Counted from the stretch's first letter, positions 33,744-43,330 are shown. The stretch is 64,000 nucleotides of DNA from Butyrivibrio sp. INlla16 (GCF_900104155.1 NZ_FMYB01000021.1:1-64000), one strand, 5' to 3'. A program made the numbers and translations. Notes: a model not told the origin generated them from the sequence alone.

Positions 33744-34096
33744 GCCGCACCTCCTTTATTAGGAGAATTAAGTACAATTGTTCCTGCTATTACAAGCGCC
33801 ACGCCTATAACCTTGAGGAGTGTCACTCCTTCATGAAAAAGGATTGTACTCCACAAAAGCGACCACAGAAGAGTCATTGCTTTATTTGCATAGGCTATCG
33901 ACAATTCAAATCGCTTTAAAAGCTGCTGCCAGAGTATCGCATATATACCCAGAACAGCAAAATCCAGGAGATACAGTAATATAAACTCTTTTGATAAAAG
34001 CTTGTAGTTGGAAACAAGTTTACTTATAACCGTCGTCAGGGAATAAATGAAAACAGCTCCCTGAAGAACTATGATAGCCCGAATCTTATTTCCCAT
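33740..34096 (-). CDS. SMR/EamA-like half-transporter (first of a pair)
   Basis: The 118-residue protein has four predicted membrane segments; FELSIAYANKAMTLLWSLLW in the middle and IGVALVIAGTIVL at the end are typical of the SMR/EamA fold. The start at 34096 has GGAGG six bases upstream and overlaps the end of the SGNH gene by 11 bases; a longer frame begins within that gene. Its partner follows with a four-base overlap. An ArnEF-like heterodimer flipping a lipid-linked sugar is inferred from the pair and from the GtrB-type enzyme in this locus. Confidence 0.82.
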   Translation of the reverse strand: MGNKIRAIIVLQGAVFIYSLTTVISKLVSNYKLLSKEFILLYLLDFAVLGIYAILWQQLLKRFELSIAYANKAMTLLWSLLWSTILFHEGVTLLKVIGVALVIAGTIVLNSPNKGGAA

Positions 34097-35060
34097 ATAT
34101 AGCCTCCGCGAAATGAGTGGCAATATGCTTGTTGGCATCCTTATTTACATGAATGTTATCAAGCAGATTCTCTGCACTGTTCCCCTCATCTATAGTCCCG
34201 TAATAGTTATCTATAAAGGAGACTCCGGTCTCACCACAGGTATCGATCATATGCTGAAGGTATGTGGTAAGCTTACCGTTACCGAAATCCACCCTGTCTC
34301 CGTTTTTAAGAAGTCCGTCTGCATCGTAGGCATAGCAGAAGGTAAAGGACATACATACAATTCTGATAAAAGGATATTTTTCCTGAATCATTCTGATACC
34401 GGAATCCAAAGCTCCCATGTAGGTTACAGGATCCATCTTATCTCCGGGATTCATACCGGGACGCAGCTTGATATAATCTGAAGCATCGTAGTAAATAACG
34501 AGAGTATCAACAGTATTCATATCAAGATCACAGAGCGCCTGAGCATGCTGCTCCAGTGTGATATCTCCCAAAGTCCAGGCTGCATCAAGAATTTCCTTCG
34601 TGCCATCCTGCGTTAATGCCTTTGCACAGTTATAAAAACTGAACTTATCCATGATGTCGCCCTGGCCATCAGCAGTTCCCAGTGCAACTGTACTTCCGCC
34701 AAATCCTGCATTTATCACAGTGCTTCCTGTACTTTGGGCAATCTGTTCACATACACCGTCTTCGGAAAGATCATAAGTAACGGAATCATTACCGAGTACA
34801 AGTATGGTCTCCTGGCCATCATCCTCATGCCCCTCTCTCTTATCGGAAGGCAGAAGAAAAATCTGATCAAGGATTTCTACATCATATTCCGAAGTATCCT
34901 CGTCGACCTGCTCAACATCTCTTCCTTTGTTCCACTTGATCAGCCTGAAAGATCCATAACCAATCAATATAACGATGAGACCGAGAATCACCAGATGCAC
35001 CCATCCGGGTATTCCTCCACCGTTTCTGTTTCCTTTGTCCTCTGATCTGAAATCTGTCAT
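34086..35060 (-). CDS. Membrane-anchored SGNH/GDSL-like hydrolase or acyltransferase
   Basis: The 324-residue protein has a cytoplasmic tail, one membrane segment (about residues 22-42, WVHLVILGLIVILIGYGSFRL) and an extracytoplasmic SGNH-like domain. Block I reads LVLGNDSVTYDL with Ser in place, GFGGSTVALG may be the glycine block, and NIHVNKDANKHI resembles the DxxH block with Asn instead of Asp. Such proteins often move acyl groups delivered by MBOAT partners. The start at 35060 follows GTGAGG by six bases. It is the third gene after a MBOAT gene. Confidence 0.8.
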   Translation of the reverse strand: MTDFRSEDKGNRNGGGIPGWVHLVILGLIVILIGYGSFRLIKWNKGRDVEQVDEDTSEYDVEILDQIFLLPSDKREGHEDDGQETILVLGNDSVTYDLSEDGVCEQIAQSTGSTVINAGFGGSTVALGTADGQGDIMDKFSFYNCAKALTQDGTKEILDAAWTLGDITLEQHAQALCDLDMNTVDTLVIYYDASDYIKLRPGMNPGDKMDPVTYMGALDSGIRMIQEKYPFIRIVCMSFTFCYAYDADGLLKNGDRVDFGNGKLTTYLQHMIDTCGETGVSFIDNYYGTIDEGNSAENLLDNIHVNKDANKHIATHFAEAIYGK

Positions 35061-35091
35061 AAAAAACCTCACTTGCCTAAATAGATCCTAA

Positions 35092-36171
35092 TCAGTATTC
35101 AGCAGAAAGCAACTCTTCAAAATCGAATTCCGCAATTATCCGCCGCATCTTTTGAAGTTCATCTCTGAACTCTTCAATGCTTCTGACTTCATGCGTTCCA
35201 TCAGCAAAACACTCGGTCATATAGCGGTTTATTCTCGGATTATAATGCGTATAATCCGCATAGTTATTAAGGTCTGTCACTGTTTCCTCCATATTTTGAA
35301 AATAGAACAGACGCACATTATCATACTTCAAAAGTTCGTTTGCCGCAAACTCATATTGCTTCATCGTAGCTTCAAAATGATTTTCCGTGAGCACATTATT
35401 CCAGTAAAGAATGCTGTAGGGCGGGAAAAAAAAATAAAAAACCGTATCCGGATTATTTTTTATAAAAGGTAAAATATTTGTCTCCAGATTTTCTTTCGTC
35501 TGAGGTATCAGGAGATCAGCATCCATTTCATCGACAACAGCCTCCGGGGCCTCATAGCCGTGCATAACATACTGAATATTGTAGTAATCCTCCGTCCACC
35601 AGCTGGCGTAGACCTCGGACAGATTTGTTCCCTTTTTCTGGATAACCGGCTTGAGGATATACTCAAGAATCACATCCTTATTCCAGAGGTACTTCACATC
35701 ATTTATGGGATTTTTGTCATAAAGGTACATCGGAAGCTCATACTTAATTTCATCCGTAGCCGCAGTCATAGTCGGTATATCAAGCCCTAAAAACACAGCC
35801 TTAACGGGATTCTTCTTCCTTGCTGGAGTATTTTTGTCAAATACAATACTTAAGATATTGTAATCATCTCGCGGATAAGCCCCGCTGTAGGAGAGCTTGA
35901 GCGTATTTAGTCCCATAAGCTCACCAAAATCATCCGTATGGAAATTAACAGTCATAGATGATCCTATTATACAGCTGTCATAATCCATCCTCTCCGCCAT
36001 TCCGGGATTTTGGGAAAGCTGATTATCCACGATATAGGGAAATCCCTGGAGCGGCGCATGAAAATGGAAAAACGGATCAACATAAATAACTATCGCCGAT
36101 ACAAAAAAAAGCAGCACCAGTACCACTGCGCAAAAGCTGAATATGAAGTTTTTGGCATTTCTTTTACTCAA
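35092..36171 (-). CDS. SGNH-like O-acyltransferase partner protein
   Basis: The 359-residue protein has a signal-anchor segment (about 9-31) and an extracytoplasmic SGNH-like fold. CIIGSSMTVNFHTDDF carries the block I serine (GSS) and YTHYNPRINRYM looks like the C-terminal catalytic histidine block. Its neighbour upstream, 18 bases away, is a MBOAT protein, the arrangement seen for DltB/DltD and AlgI/AlgJ-X pairs, so it probably transfers acetyl or similar groups to the polymer outside the membrane. The start codon is TTG with GAGG eight bases upstream. Confidence 0.82.
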   Translation of the reverse strand: MSKRNAKNFIFSFCAVVLVLLFFVSAIVIYVDPFFHFHAPLQGFPYIVDNQLSQNPGMAERMDYDSCIIGSSMTVNFHTDDFGELMGLNTLKLSYSGAYPRDDYNILSIVFDKNTPARKKNPVKAVFLGLDIPTMTAATDEIKYELPMYLYDKNPINDVKYLWNKDVILEYILKPVIQKKGTNLSEVYASWWTEDYYNIQYVMHGYEAPEAVVDEMDADLLIPQTKENLETNILPFIKNNPDTVFYFFFPPYSILYWNNVLTENHFEATMKQYEFAANELLKYDNVRLFYFQNMEETVTDLNNYADYTHYNPRINRYMTECFADGTHEVRSIEEFRDELQKMRRIIAEFDFEELLSAEY

Positions 36172-36189
36172 ATTTCATACCTCAAACTA

Positions 36190-37731
36190 TCAGAAATTAA
36201 CATACAAAAAGGTGCTGACACCGCCAAGGCTCAGAACTCCCCATACAAAAAGCACTCCGTAGAACATTGATACGGCAAGGGATCCCACCCTTGAAGCATC
36301 CTCTTTCTTACATATAAAAGCTGCACTTTTCTCTGCTATTTTCCTCGCTGTATTGCCGCCAAAAATCATAATTGCAGAAAAAATCAGTATTATCCACATA
36401 CAAATGTAATTACTCTTACTCCATCTGGGTATAGGTGTGATTTTAAACATATACCAGATTTCATCCATCATAAAGCATTCCGCATACTTGATTGATATAT
36501 GGAGACCTCTCCAGGCATCGATACTGACAATTTTGCCAAGAAGAGTAAGTGCCTCAGATATATCTTTTGCCCTGAAAAAGACCCAGGCTGCTGTCACATA
36601 TATAAAAGTAAGAGCTGTATTAATGGCATGTCTAAATCCTAAGGCCATTACATTTTTAGTCTTAGCAAGATCTTTTTCACTTTCATCTTTGGCATGCGTG
36701 GCTGCACGAAAAATCCTTAGAAGCACCATCAGCACGCCGTGCATCATACCCCACATAACAAAGTTCAGACCATTTCCGTGCCATATTCCGCTAACCAGGA
36801 ATACTATCAGAATATTGATATAAGTCCTTGAAATTCCCTTCCTGCTGCCTCCCAGCGGTATGTAGACATATCTTGTAAAGAACTTCGTAAGTGAAATATG
36901 CCATCTGTCCCAAAACTCAGCTATATTTTCAGAGGTATACGGAGCATCAAAGTTTCTAGTGAGCTCCATTCCAATCATCCTGCAGATTCCTTCCGCCATA
37001 TCACAGTATCCGCTGAAGTCAAAATACAGCTGGAAAGAATAGGAAACAGCAACCAAAATGGCATCGAGCGCTGACATAGTCGTAACGCCGCCATAGCCAA
37101 AATCCACTGCTTTTCCGAGCACCTGCGCAAGGAGCACCTTTTTAGCAAGTCCCATGGAAAACAGCATTATTCCGTATATGAAATCCTCTGCTTTTAGCTT
37201 TTTTTTACTAAGATCCTTAAGGCCACCCATTACACTCTTATAATCGGCAATCGGACCCTGCAGAATTTTAGGAAAAAAGAGAATGTAGCACAGATAATCG
37301 ACAGGATTGAAATCTGCTTTTATCTCCTTTCCCAGCTCAGCTATAAACATTATCTGAGAAAAGGTGTAGAAGCTCACCGCAACAGGCATCGCGCCGCCGC
37401 CAAAAAACTTAAAGCCCGCAAGAAGCAGGGCATTACCTGCTATCGCAACCGCCTTTATTGCAGTCACTGTACCTTCTTTCCCAAAAGCTACATTTCTTAA
37501 TTTTTTACACAGTATATATGTAAAGCTCAGATTCCAGACAATGCTCAAAAGAAAGATACAGATAGAAAAAGCTCCGTATCCCACGAAGAAAAAGGCTGAC
37601 ATTACTATCAGCCATAGCTTCATCAGCGTATCCGCTCTCTCATTTTCAGATAAAAAACGCTGAATCCCCCATACTCCCAAAAGGAAGACGGGGAGAAATA
37701 TGAAAATAAAGGAATATGAATTAAATGTCAC
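36190..37731 (-). CDS. MBOAT family O-acyltransferase
   Basis: MBOAT proteins such as AlgI and DltB carry acyl groups across the membrane. The 513-residue protein has about 11 hydrophobic segments. The typical core is FFPKILQGPI, YFDFSGYCDMAEGI, NFDAPY, FWDRWHISLTKFFTRYVYIPLGGSRKG and the active-site region SGIWHGNGLNFVMWGMMHG with the invariant His. The start is GTG, overlapping the preceding stop by four bases, with GGAG eight bases upstream. The gene is followed by two SGNH-like genes, giving one of two such modules in the locus. Confidence 0.95.
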   Translation of the reverse strand: MTFNSYSFIFIFLPVFLLGVWGIQRFLSENERADTLMKLWLIVMSAFFFVGYGAFSICIFLLSIVWNLSFTYILCKKLRNVAFGKEGTVTAIKAVAIAGNALLLAGFKFFGGGAMPVAVSFYTFSQIMFIAELGKEIKADFNPVDYLCYILFFPKILQGPIADYKSVMGGLKDLSKKKLKAEDFIYGIMLFSMGLAKKVLLAQVLGKAVDFGYGGVTTMSALDAILVAVSYSFQLYFDFSGYCDMAEGICRMIGMELTRNFDAPYTSENIAEFWDRWHISLTKFFTRYVYIPLGGSRKGISRTYINILIVFLVSGIWHGNGLNFVMWGMMHGVLMVLLRIFRAATHAKDESEKDLAKTKNVMALGFRHAINTALTFIYVTAAWVFFRAKDISEALTLLGKIVSIDAWRGLHISIKYAECFMMDEIWYMFKITPIPRWSKSNYICMWIILIFSAIMIFGGNTARKIAEKSAAFICKKEDASRVGSLAVSMFYGVLFVWGVLSLGGVSTFLYVNF

Positions 37732-38489
37732 TGAGCAATCTCCGGATCCTTATAGATATTGTATCCACCAACCATATTTACTAATTCCAGTCCCATATCC
37801 TCAAGTTTTACATCAATCTGTCTGTCTTTGTACATAACAATGTAATTGCACTGAGCCTGTCTCGTAGCCTCTAAAAGTTCCTCTGCATTGATAACTTCGG
37901 GTTTTTGAAAAGCTACGTAAACGGCATTGTAATAATCATTATGGATGACGTCACGTCCGTAAGGCATAAGAATATTCGTGTCATATTGCCTTACAAAATG
38001 GATAAACTCCTCCGGGAACACCGCTCTTACTCTGGGTTCTCCCTCCTCCGGACTTATCTCATCACATACATCGATAACAACCTGCGGAATGTGGTAAACG
38101 TTTTCTGCATCCTTAACATACTCATTTTTATAAACCAGGCTTCCGCTAAGGATTATAAGTGCACTGACAACCACCAGTCCTATCCGCTTATGCTCCATGA
38201 ATAACTTGCATCCTGCATAAGCTATTATCGCACTCATGGGAATAAGCCATAAAATTCTGTAATAAGTATCTCCGCCATCCGGAATTTTTGCCACATATGC
38301 AATTCTGGTTACCGGAATAAAAAATCCCACTAAAACAATCAGAGGAGCCACGGCCATAACGAGCTTTTTCCTCATATCCTTTTCGGCAATAAGAAGATAC
38401 AGCATTGAAGCTAAGAACAGCACAAGAAGATAGCCATTGCCTCCATACTGCTTGAATATAACCCAGGCCTCCATAAAAATACCGTACAT
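37728..38489 (-). CDS. Membrane protein with extracytoplasmic C-terminal domain, unknown function
   Basis: The 253-residue protein has about four hydrophobic segments (residues 18-35, 43-62, 78-95, 105-120) and a soluble C-terminal domain (about 130-250) with YNAVYVAFQKPEVINAEELL and QCNYIVMYKDRQI. Its order (membrane part, then small outer domain) is like the C-terminal half of GT-C glycosyltransferases. It follows the DUF6077-like gene by 12 bases, and together the two are the size of a full GT-C protein. GTGAGGTGACTAA precedes the ATG, so it is translated on its own. Function not known. Confidence 0.75.
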   Translation of the reverse strand: MYGIFMEAWVIFKQYGGNGYLLVLFLASMLYLLIAEKDMRKKLVMAVAPLIVLVGFFIPVTRIAYVAKIPDGGDTYYRILWLIPMSAIIAYAGCKLFMEHKRIGLVVVSALIILSGSLVYKNEYVKDAENVYHIPQVVIDVCDEISPEEGEPRVRAVFPEEFIHFVRQYDTNILMPYGRDVIHNDYYNAVYVAFQKPEVINAEELLEATRQAQCNYIVMYKDRQIDVKLEDMGLELVNMVGGYNIYKDPEIAQ

Positions 38490-38501
38490 TTAGTCACCTC
38501 A

Positions 38502-39680
38502 CTATAATGACGCATATATCAGCAGATAAATCCCGGTAGGTACAACTGACAGTATAGCCTTGGGAATTATCCTAAAATCTCTCGTATATATAAGAAGAAG
38601 CAGCGAAAAGAGTCCTGCCAGACCTGTCCCGAAAACAATTCCCATGGAACTCATGATTCCCGAAACCATATTGAGAATAAAAAGAAGTATCCATGTGCTG
38701 TTACGAACAACCCTTAATCCTCCGCCGGTTTCTTCATTCCATAAAAATCCCGGTTTTCTGCAGTCATCAAACATCCACAGAAACAGCCAGATGACAAACG
38801 GTAAAACAAAATTCGCCACCATGGATTTCCCCTGCCAGGTTCTCATCATAAGAAATGTCTCAGGAGTGTATATGGAAGTGTTGCCAAACATCGCCATAAG
38901 CGAAATAAAAATCATATAAACAGGCAAAAGATCCTGCCTTCTTCCCATAAGAATACGTCCAATTTCCAAATAGATGAGATAAGTCATTGGAATTAAAACG
39001 ATTGGCATTACCACGTGTGAAACAATAGTTGCGTGAATACCACTCATTTTTGCAATAAAAGCTATCCACATCGTAAATACAGCCAAAGCATGCCTGCTAC
39101 CAAGCGGAGTTGAGATTCCTAAATAGGGATGAATAGTGTTCATGACATCAGCCTGCTGGGCAAGGACTGATTCCACCACGTAATAAGCATCATCGCCATC
39201 AAAGGGTGCCTTTACAACAGCCATAACAAGCTGAAATGCTACTATCAGTGCAAAAAGCCCCCAATAAATCAGACTCTCTCTGGCATACTGAAACTTCATT
39301 ACTCTGACATCAGTTCTGGGGCTTATCATTGCCTCCGGCTTTGCTCTCTGATCCCCCGGAAAAAACAAAAAAAAGATATTTGCTCCCTTTGTATAAGCCC
39401 TTTGAACGTCCCATAGTCTTGCAGCAAAGCCCACAATCGCAAGAAATATTTCCACTCCCGCATAGACTATACTGCATTTATGGAATGCCCCATATTGTAT
39501 CTTAAGCATGCACCAGATTGCGATAACCTCAAAAACAGCAAAGGACAGAAGGTATCCGCACAAAAAGGTAATGCCTATTGTTTTTTTGGTAAAGGGCAGG
39601 ATTCTCTGAACTAAAAATCCCATACCCATTGGCACTATAAACAGCCACAATAATAGAGCCAGTGCGGACGTCACCCACAT
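38502..39680 (-). CDS. Multi-pass membrane protein (DUF6077-like, GT-C related)
   Basis: The 392-residue protein has about nine hydrophobic segments. A large loop with KAPFDGDDAYYVVESVLAQQ, then PYLGISTPLGSRHALAVFT, matches proteins that I recall as DUF6077; the acidic DGDDAYY loop near residue 175 sits where GT-C enzymes carry their catalytic Asp. It probably acts on lipid-linked sugars outside the membrane, but no activity is proved. It starts two bases after udk ends and is followed 12 bases later by a membrane protein that could be its second half. Confidence 0.75.
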   Translation of the reverse strand: MWVTSALALLLWLFIVPMGMGFLVQRILPFTKKTIGITFLCGYLLSFAVFEVIAIWCMLKIQYGAFHKCSIVYAGVEIFLAIVGFAARLWDVQRAYTKGANIFFLFFPGDQRAKPEAMISPRTDVRVMKFQYARESLIYWGLFALIVAFQLVMAVVKAPFDGDDAYYVVESVLAQQADVMNTIHPYLGISTPLGSRHALAVFTMWIAFIAKMSGIHATIVSHVVMPIVLIPMTYLIYLEIGRILMGRRQDLLPVYMIFISLMAMFGNTSIYTPETFLMMRTWQGKSMVANFVLPFVIWLFLWMFDDCRKPGFLWNEETGGGLRVVRNSTWILLFILNMVSGIMSSMGIVFGTGLAGLFSLLLLIYTRDFRIIPKAILSVVPTGIYLLIYASL

Positions 39681-39682
39681 AC

Positions 39683-40309
39683 TCAGTTAACCTCCTCCCT
39701 CAGCATAGCTTCAAGGTGTTCTGCAAAAATGTTAATTCCCGTGAGGTTCTCTCCGCCTCTGGGGATAATAAGATCAGCATATTTCTTACTGGGCTCGATA
39801 AACTGTTCATGCATAGGCTTAACGGTCTCTGCGTACTGTGTGAGTACCGATGATACGCTTCTTGCACGCTCAATGGTATCCCTTCTGATTCGGCGCATAA
39901 GTCTCTCGTCCGCATCAGTGTCAACAAATACCTTAACATCCATAAGATCCCTCAGTTCCTTGTTTTCGAGGATAAGAATGCCTTCAAGAAGAATTACCGG
40001 CTTAGGTACAATATGTATTGTCTGATCTGAACGGTTATGGATTGCATAATCATAAACCGGGATATCCACTGCTTCGCCGTTTTTGAGCTTTTGAACATCC
40101 CTGATAAGAAGCTCGGTATCAAAGGATGATGGGTGGTCATAGTTAAGTCTTGATCTCTCATCATAAGTAAGATCATTGTGTGCCTTATAGTATGAATCAT
40201 GGCTTATAACCACAATGTCATCACCGAATTTCTCTCTTATTCTGTTTACGATGGTGGTCTTTCCGGAAGCTGATCCTCCCGCGATTCCTACGATACATAT
40301 TTTTTTCAT
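39683..40309 (-). CDS. udk: Uridine kinase
   Basis: Uridine kinase phosphorylates uridine and cytidine in the pyrimidine salvage pathway. The 208-residue protein has the P-loop GIAGGSASGKTTIVNRI near residues 8-24, HDSYYKAHNDLTYDERSRLNYDHP, and FVDTDADERLMRRIRRD. It is an ordinary length for the family. It lies between a MBOAT-associated SGNH gene and membrane protein genes; supply of UMP/UTP for sugar nucleotides is a possible link, but not shown. Confidence 0.93.
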   Translation of the reverse strand: MKKICIVGIAGGSASGKTTIVNRIREKFGDDIVVISHDSYYKAHNDLTYDERSRLNYDHPSSFDTELLIRDVQKLKNGEAVDIPVYDYAIHNRSDQTIHIVPKPVILLEGILILENKELRDLMDVKVFVDTDADERLMRRIRRDTIERARSVSSVLTQYAETVKPMHEQFIEPSKKYADLIIPRGGENLTGINIFAEHLEAMLREEVN

Positions 40310-40356
40310 TCTAAAACCTCACTATCTTTTATAACTTAACCCGAGTTACGGACTCC

Positions 40357-41862
40357 TTATTCATCAATCTCATAGCTGTGAGACGACTCACAGTAGATAT
40401 GTGAAAGGATTTCGCCGTTCTCATTATCATAGGTCATGATCTGAACATCATCCTTTAAATGCTCATCATCATAGAGGAAATTGGTATCCTCATCCGATGT
40501 AAGATACAACAGCCTGAATCTTTTTTCAACAGGAATGTAAGTCATCTCACCCATGGCTGTTGACATATTCTCAAGCTGCTCATAATCCGCAGCTTCATAC
40601 ACATTGCCGGTAGCCCTGTCTATGAGCATGAAATATTGCTGATGATTCCGCGAAGCCTCATATACCTTTTCAGTCCCCGTCAGGTTTGAAATCAGATGAA
40701 CAAACCACGGATCCTGAAGTGCGGGCGAGTCTTCGTTTACATATACTATAGCGCTTGTTTTTCCAAGAGTAAGCATATTGAGCTGTGTTGTCAGAAGCCG
40801 CTGCCTGATCGATAAGGATCTGACCTCCTTGTTATAGGATTTACCCAGCTTATCCCAGTTCGAATAAGCTTCGTCTCCTCTGTGATCGATAAGGTTAGCG
40901 TTCTCAGAAAGCCACCCTCCGATGTAGTCCGTGACCTTCTTTGCTCCGGTGGAAGATAAATGTCCCGGATCTGCAAGATCTGTCATCGGATCAATGATTC
41001 CGTCCATATTCAGCATATTGATGTAAGGAACACCATAGGTTGCAGCAATATCCGCAGCTGAATTGGCAGACTGAATATCCTGAACCTCTGCTGAAAACGG
41101 CAGATAGGTAAGAACAATTCCTATACCGTCCCTCTGGCATTCATCTATTATCTTCATAAGATATTCTTCACAGACAGTGTGCTCGGGAAGTCTCTCCTCA
41201 GGGTTATACTCAGTCATATCATTGGTATTCCACTCAAGCTCGTGCTTCATCTCAGCACCCATGAGCATATTGTACTCCCCGTCACCGGAAAGTTTCTGGA
41301 AATCCTTCTGTTCCAGTTCGCTCCATCTGTTGTGATATACGATAAAATCGAAAAGATACTGATACTGAATCTTTGGATCATGTACAAGGTCCTTCACAGC
41401 CGCGATCTTCAGCTTGCTGAGAGGATAAGCATCCATATTCAAATGAAGCTGACTTATAGCCGCCTGCCTGAATTCCTCCGGCGTCTCCTCATACATCTCA
41501 TCTACATACTCATAATTTCTGTCCATCATAAAGCAGTCAACCACCACATACTTTGGCTTGCAGTAATCGAGCGCTCTTATGAGCTGCCAGTAGCTTTCCT
41601 TCAGAAGGCTTCCGTGACCGCCGAGGTTATAAGATGTAATCCCGTAATCCTCATACAGATCAATGGGATTTATGCCGTTTATAACATGAGATGATCCTAT
41701 GAAAAGAACATCCAGATGATCTTTTTTTGCCTCTTCAAAGAAGCTCTTGTTCTTCATGTAGCTGGTTTTTCTCTCAGTAACAACCATCACAGCAAGCAGA
41801 ACAGCTGCGAGCATAACAAGAAAAACCGCTGTTTTTATTACAAGACTAACTTTTCTCTTCAT
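40357..41862 (-). CDS. AlgX/AlgJ-like SGNH protein paired with a MBOAT
   Basis: The 501-residue protein has a signal-anchor segment (about 9-27) and a large outer domain. VLFIGSSHVINGINP is the block I serine motif of SGNH/AlgX-type proteins, YNLGGHGSLLKESYWQ is the next block, and LADPGHLSSTGAKKV holds the Asp/His pair (DPGH). These features indicate an acyltransferase or esterase acting on the exported polymer. The gene follows a MBOAT gene by 11 bases. An additional C-terminal part of about 170 residues is not recognised. Confidence 0.85.
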   Translation of the reverse strand: MKRKVSLVIKTAVFLVMLAAVLLAVMVVTERKTSYMKNKSFFEEAKKDHLDVLFIGSSHVINGINPIDLYEDYGITSYNLGGHGSLLKESYWQLIRALDYCKPKYVVVDCFMMDRNYEYVDEMYEETPEEFRQAAISQLHLNMDAYPLSKLKIAAVKDLVHDPKIQYQYLFDFIVYHNRWSELEQKDFQKLSGDGEYNMLMGAEMKHELEWNTNDMTEYNPEERLPEHTVCEEYLMKIIDECQRDGIGIVLTYLPFSAEVQDIQSANSAADIAATYGVPYINMLNMDGIIDPMTDLADPGHLSSTGAKKVTDYIGGWLSENANLIDHRGDEAYSNWDKLGKSYNKEVRSLSIRQRLLTTQLNMLTLGKTSAIVYVNEDSPALQDPWFVHLISNLTGTEKVYEASRNHQQYFMLIDRATGNVYEAADYEQLENMSTAMGEMTYIPVEKRFRLLYLTSDEDTNFLYDDEHLKDDVQIMTYDNENGEILSHIYCESSHSYEIDE

Positions 41863-41873
41863 GACATAATCCC

Positions 41874-43277
41874 TTAAAAGTTTTGATAAATGAATCCGGC
41901 GGCATCATAGCCCGGTCCCCAGATTCCACAGGTAACTATCAGAGTAACCGCTGCTATGTATATAAGCCATCTCAGCCATATTCCCTGCGTAGTTATCTTC
42001 TCAGCCACCTTTATTCCATGCTTATTGGCGATGTCCACACCTATAAGAAGGCCTATGGACATCAGGAGAAGCAAAACATTTGGTCTGTCCAGACCAAGCT
42101 CGTATACTGTCCCCTTGCTGATAAACCATGGTGCCGTCTTCCAAATATGAAGCACCATATAGAGCGCGGATTTAAAATCCTGAACCCTGAAAAAGATCCA
42201 GGCAATGTTCACAAGCATAAAAGTGATAAGCGTTTTTAAAAGTCTGTGAGAAAAACTGTCTCTTACCACATTAAAGGTATCACACAGGCGATCCCTAAGC
42301 GGTTTAAGTACGTGACCCAGAACCTGATAGATTCCGTGCAAAAGCCCCCAAATAGCAAAGGTATAGGTAGCACCGTGCCACAAACCGCTAAGCACGAAAA
42401 CAATCAGTATGTTTATATACTTTCTGACAGTTCCCTTTCTGTTTCCTCCAAGAGGAATATACAGATAGTCCTTAAACCAGGAAGAAAGTGAGATATGCCA
42501 TCTTCTCCAGAATTCCTGAACAGTTGCCGATGTATAGGGCGCATCGAAGTTTTTCATAAGATCAAATCCAAGCACCTTGGCACAGCCTATGGCGATATTG
42601 CTGTATCCGCCAAAATCGCAGTAAATCTCGAAGGTATAGAGTATGGATGCTATGAGCGTAGCAGTTCCCGCATACTTAACGGGGTCCGCATAGATGGAAG
42701 AGACAAGTATTGCACATCTGTCGGCTATAACCATTTTCATAAAATAGCCCCACATCATCTGCAAAAGTCCGTCTCTCATCCTGTCATAGCTGAAATTCTG
42801 GGGAGTTCTGAATTGTCTGAGCATATGTCCCGCTCTCTCGATAGGTCCCGAAGTAACCTGCGGAAAAAATGAGATGAACAGCGACAACAAAAGAAAGTTC
42901 TTCTCTGCATACAGATCCCCCCTATAGACATCAACCAGGTATCCGATTGCCATAAACATGAAAAACGACATACCTGCTGCCGACAGGAAAGTTAATCCCG
43001 TATATTTTGACAGAGCAAGAACCAGAAGATTCGCACATATTACAACAGCTAATACAGCTTTTTTCTTTCCGCCCTCAAGCTTTTCTAACAGTCTTCCTCC
43101 CACATAGGTGGATACCGATGTGAAAAGAAGCACCGGAAATCCCCTGAGGTCAAGGGATAAATAGAAAGCCCAGCTTATAAGAAAGAGCCAGATATAACGC
43201 ACTTTCTCGGGTATGAGAAAATAGATAAATGCCATCACGGGCAGAAATATTAAAAACTGTATTGAAATCAGCTGCAT
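41874..43277 (-). CDS. MBOAT family O-acyltransferase
   Basis: This second MBOAT protein, 467 residues with about 11 hydrophobic segments, has FFPQVTSGPIERAGHML, EIYCDFGGYSNIAIG, NFDAPYTSATVQEFWRRWH, SLSSWFKDYLYIPLGGNRKG and SGLWHGATYTFAIWGLLHG with the conserved His. It resembles the AlgI-like acetyl carriers of exopolysaccharide loci. TGAGGTCAAATA precedes the ATG. It is flanked by two SGNH-type genes, one on each side, and so forms the second acylation module. It is clearly different in sequence from the MBOAT at 36190-37731. Confidence 0.95.
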   Translation of the reverse strand: MQLISIQFLIFLPVMAFIYFLIPEKVRYIWLFLISWAFYLSLDLRGFPVLLFTSVSTYVGGRLLEKLEGGKKKAVLAVVICANLLVLALSKYTGLTFLSAAGMSFFMFMAIGYLVDVYRGDLYAEKNFLLLSLFISFFPQVTSGPIERAGHMLRQFRTPQNFSYDRMRDGLLQMMWGYFMKMVIADRCAILVSSIYADPVKYAGTATLIASILYTFEIYCDFGGYSNIAIGCAKVLGFDLMKNFDAPYTSATVQEFWRRWHISLSSWFKDYLYIPLGGNRKGTVRKYINILIVFVLSGLWHGATYTFAIWGLLHGIYQVLGHVLKPLRDRLCDTFNVVRDSFSHRLLKTLITFMLVNIAWIFFRVQDFKSALYMVLHIWKTAPWFISKGTVYELGLDRPNVLLLLMSIGLLIGVDIANKHGIKVAEKITTQGIWLRWLIYIAAVTLIVTCGIWGPGYDAAGFIYQNF

Positions 43278-43330
43278 TATTTGACCTCATTACTATCATT
43301 TTATTTTTTGTCTCTTAAGAGACTGTAGTA

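Noticed and set aside
37728..39680. Frameshifted single gene
   Set aside because: Each frame has its own ribosome binding site and a proper stop and there is a 12-base gap, so two genes are more likely.
43310..43323. GTCTCTTAAGAGAC palindrome between the SGNH lipoprotein and MBOAT genes
   Set aside because: Too short for a clear hairpin, followed by an A tract on the transcribed strand, and no partner sites were noticed; not called as a terminator.
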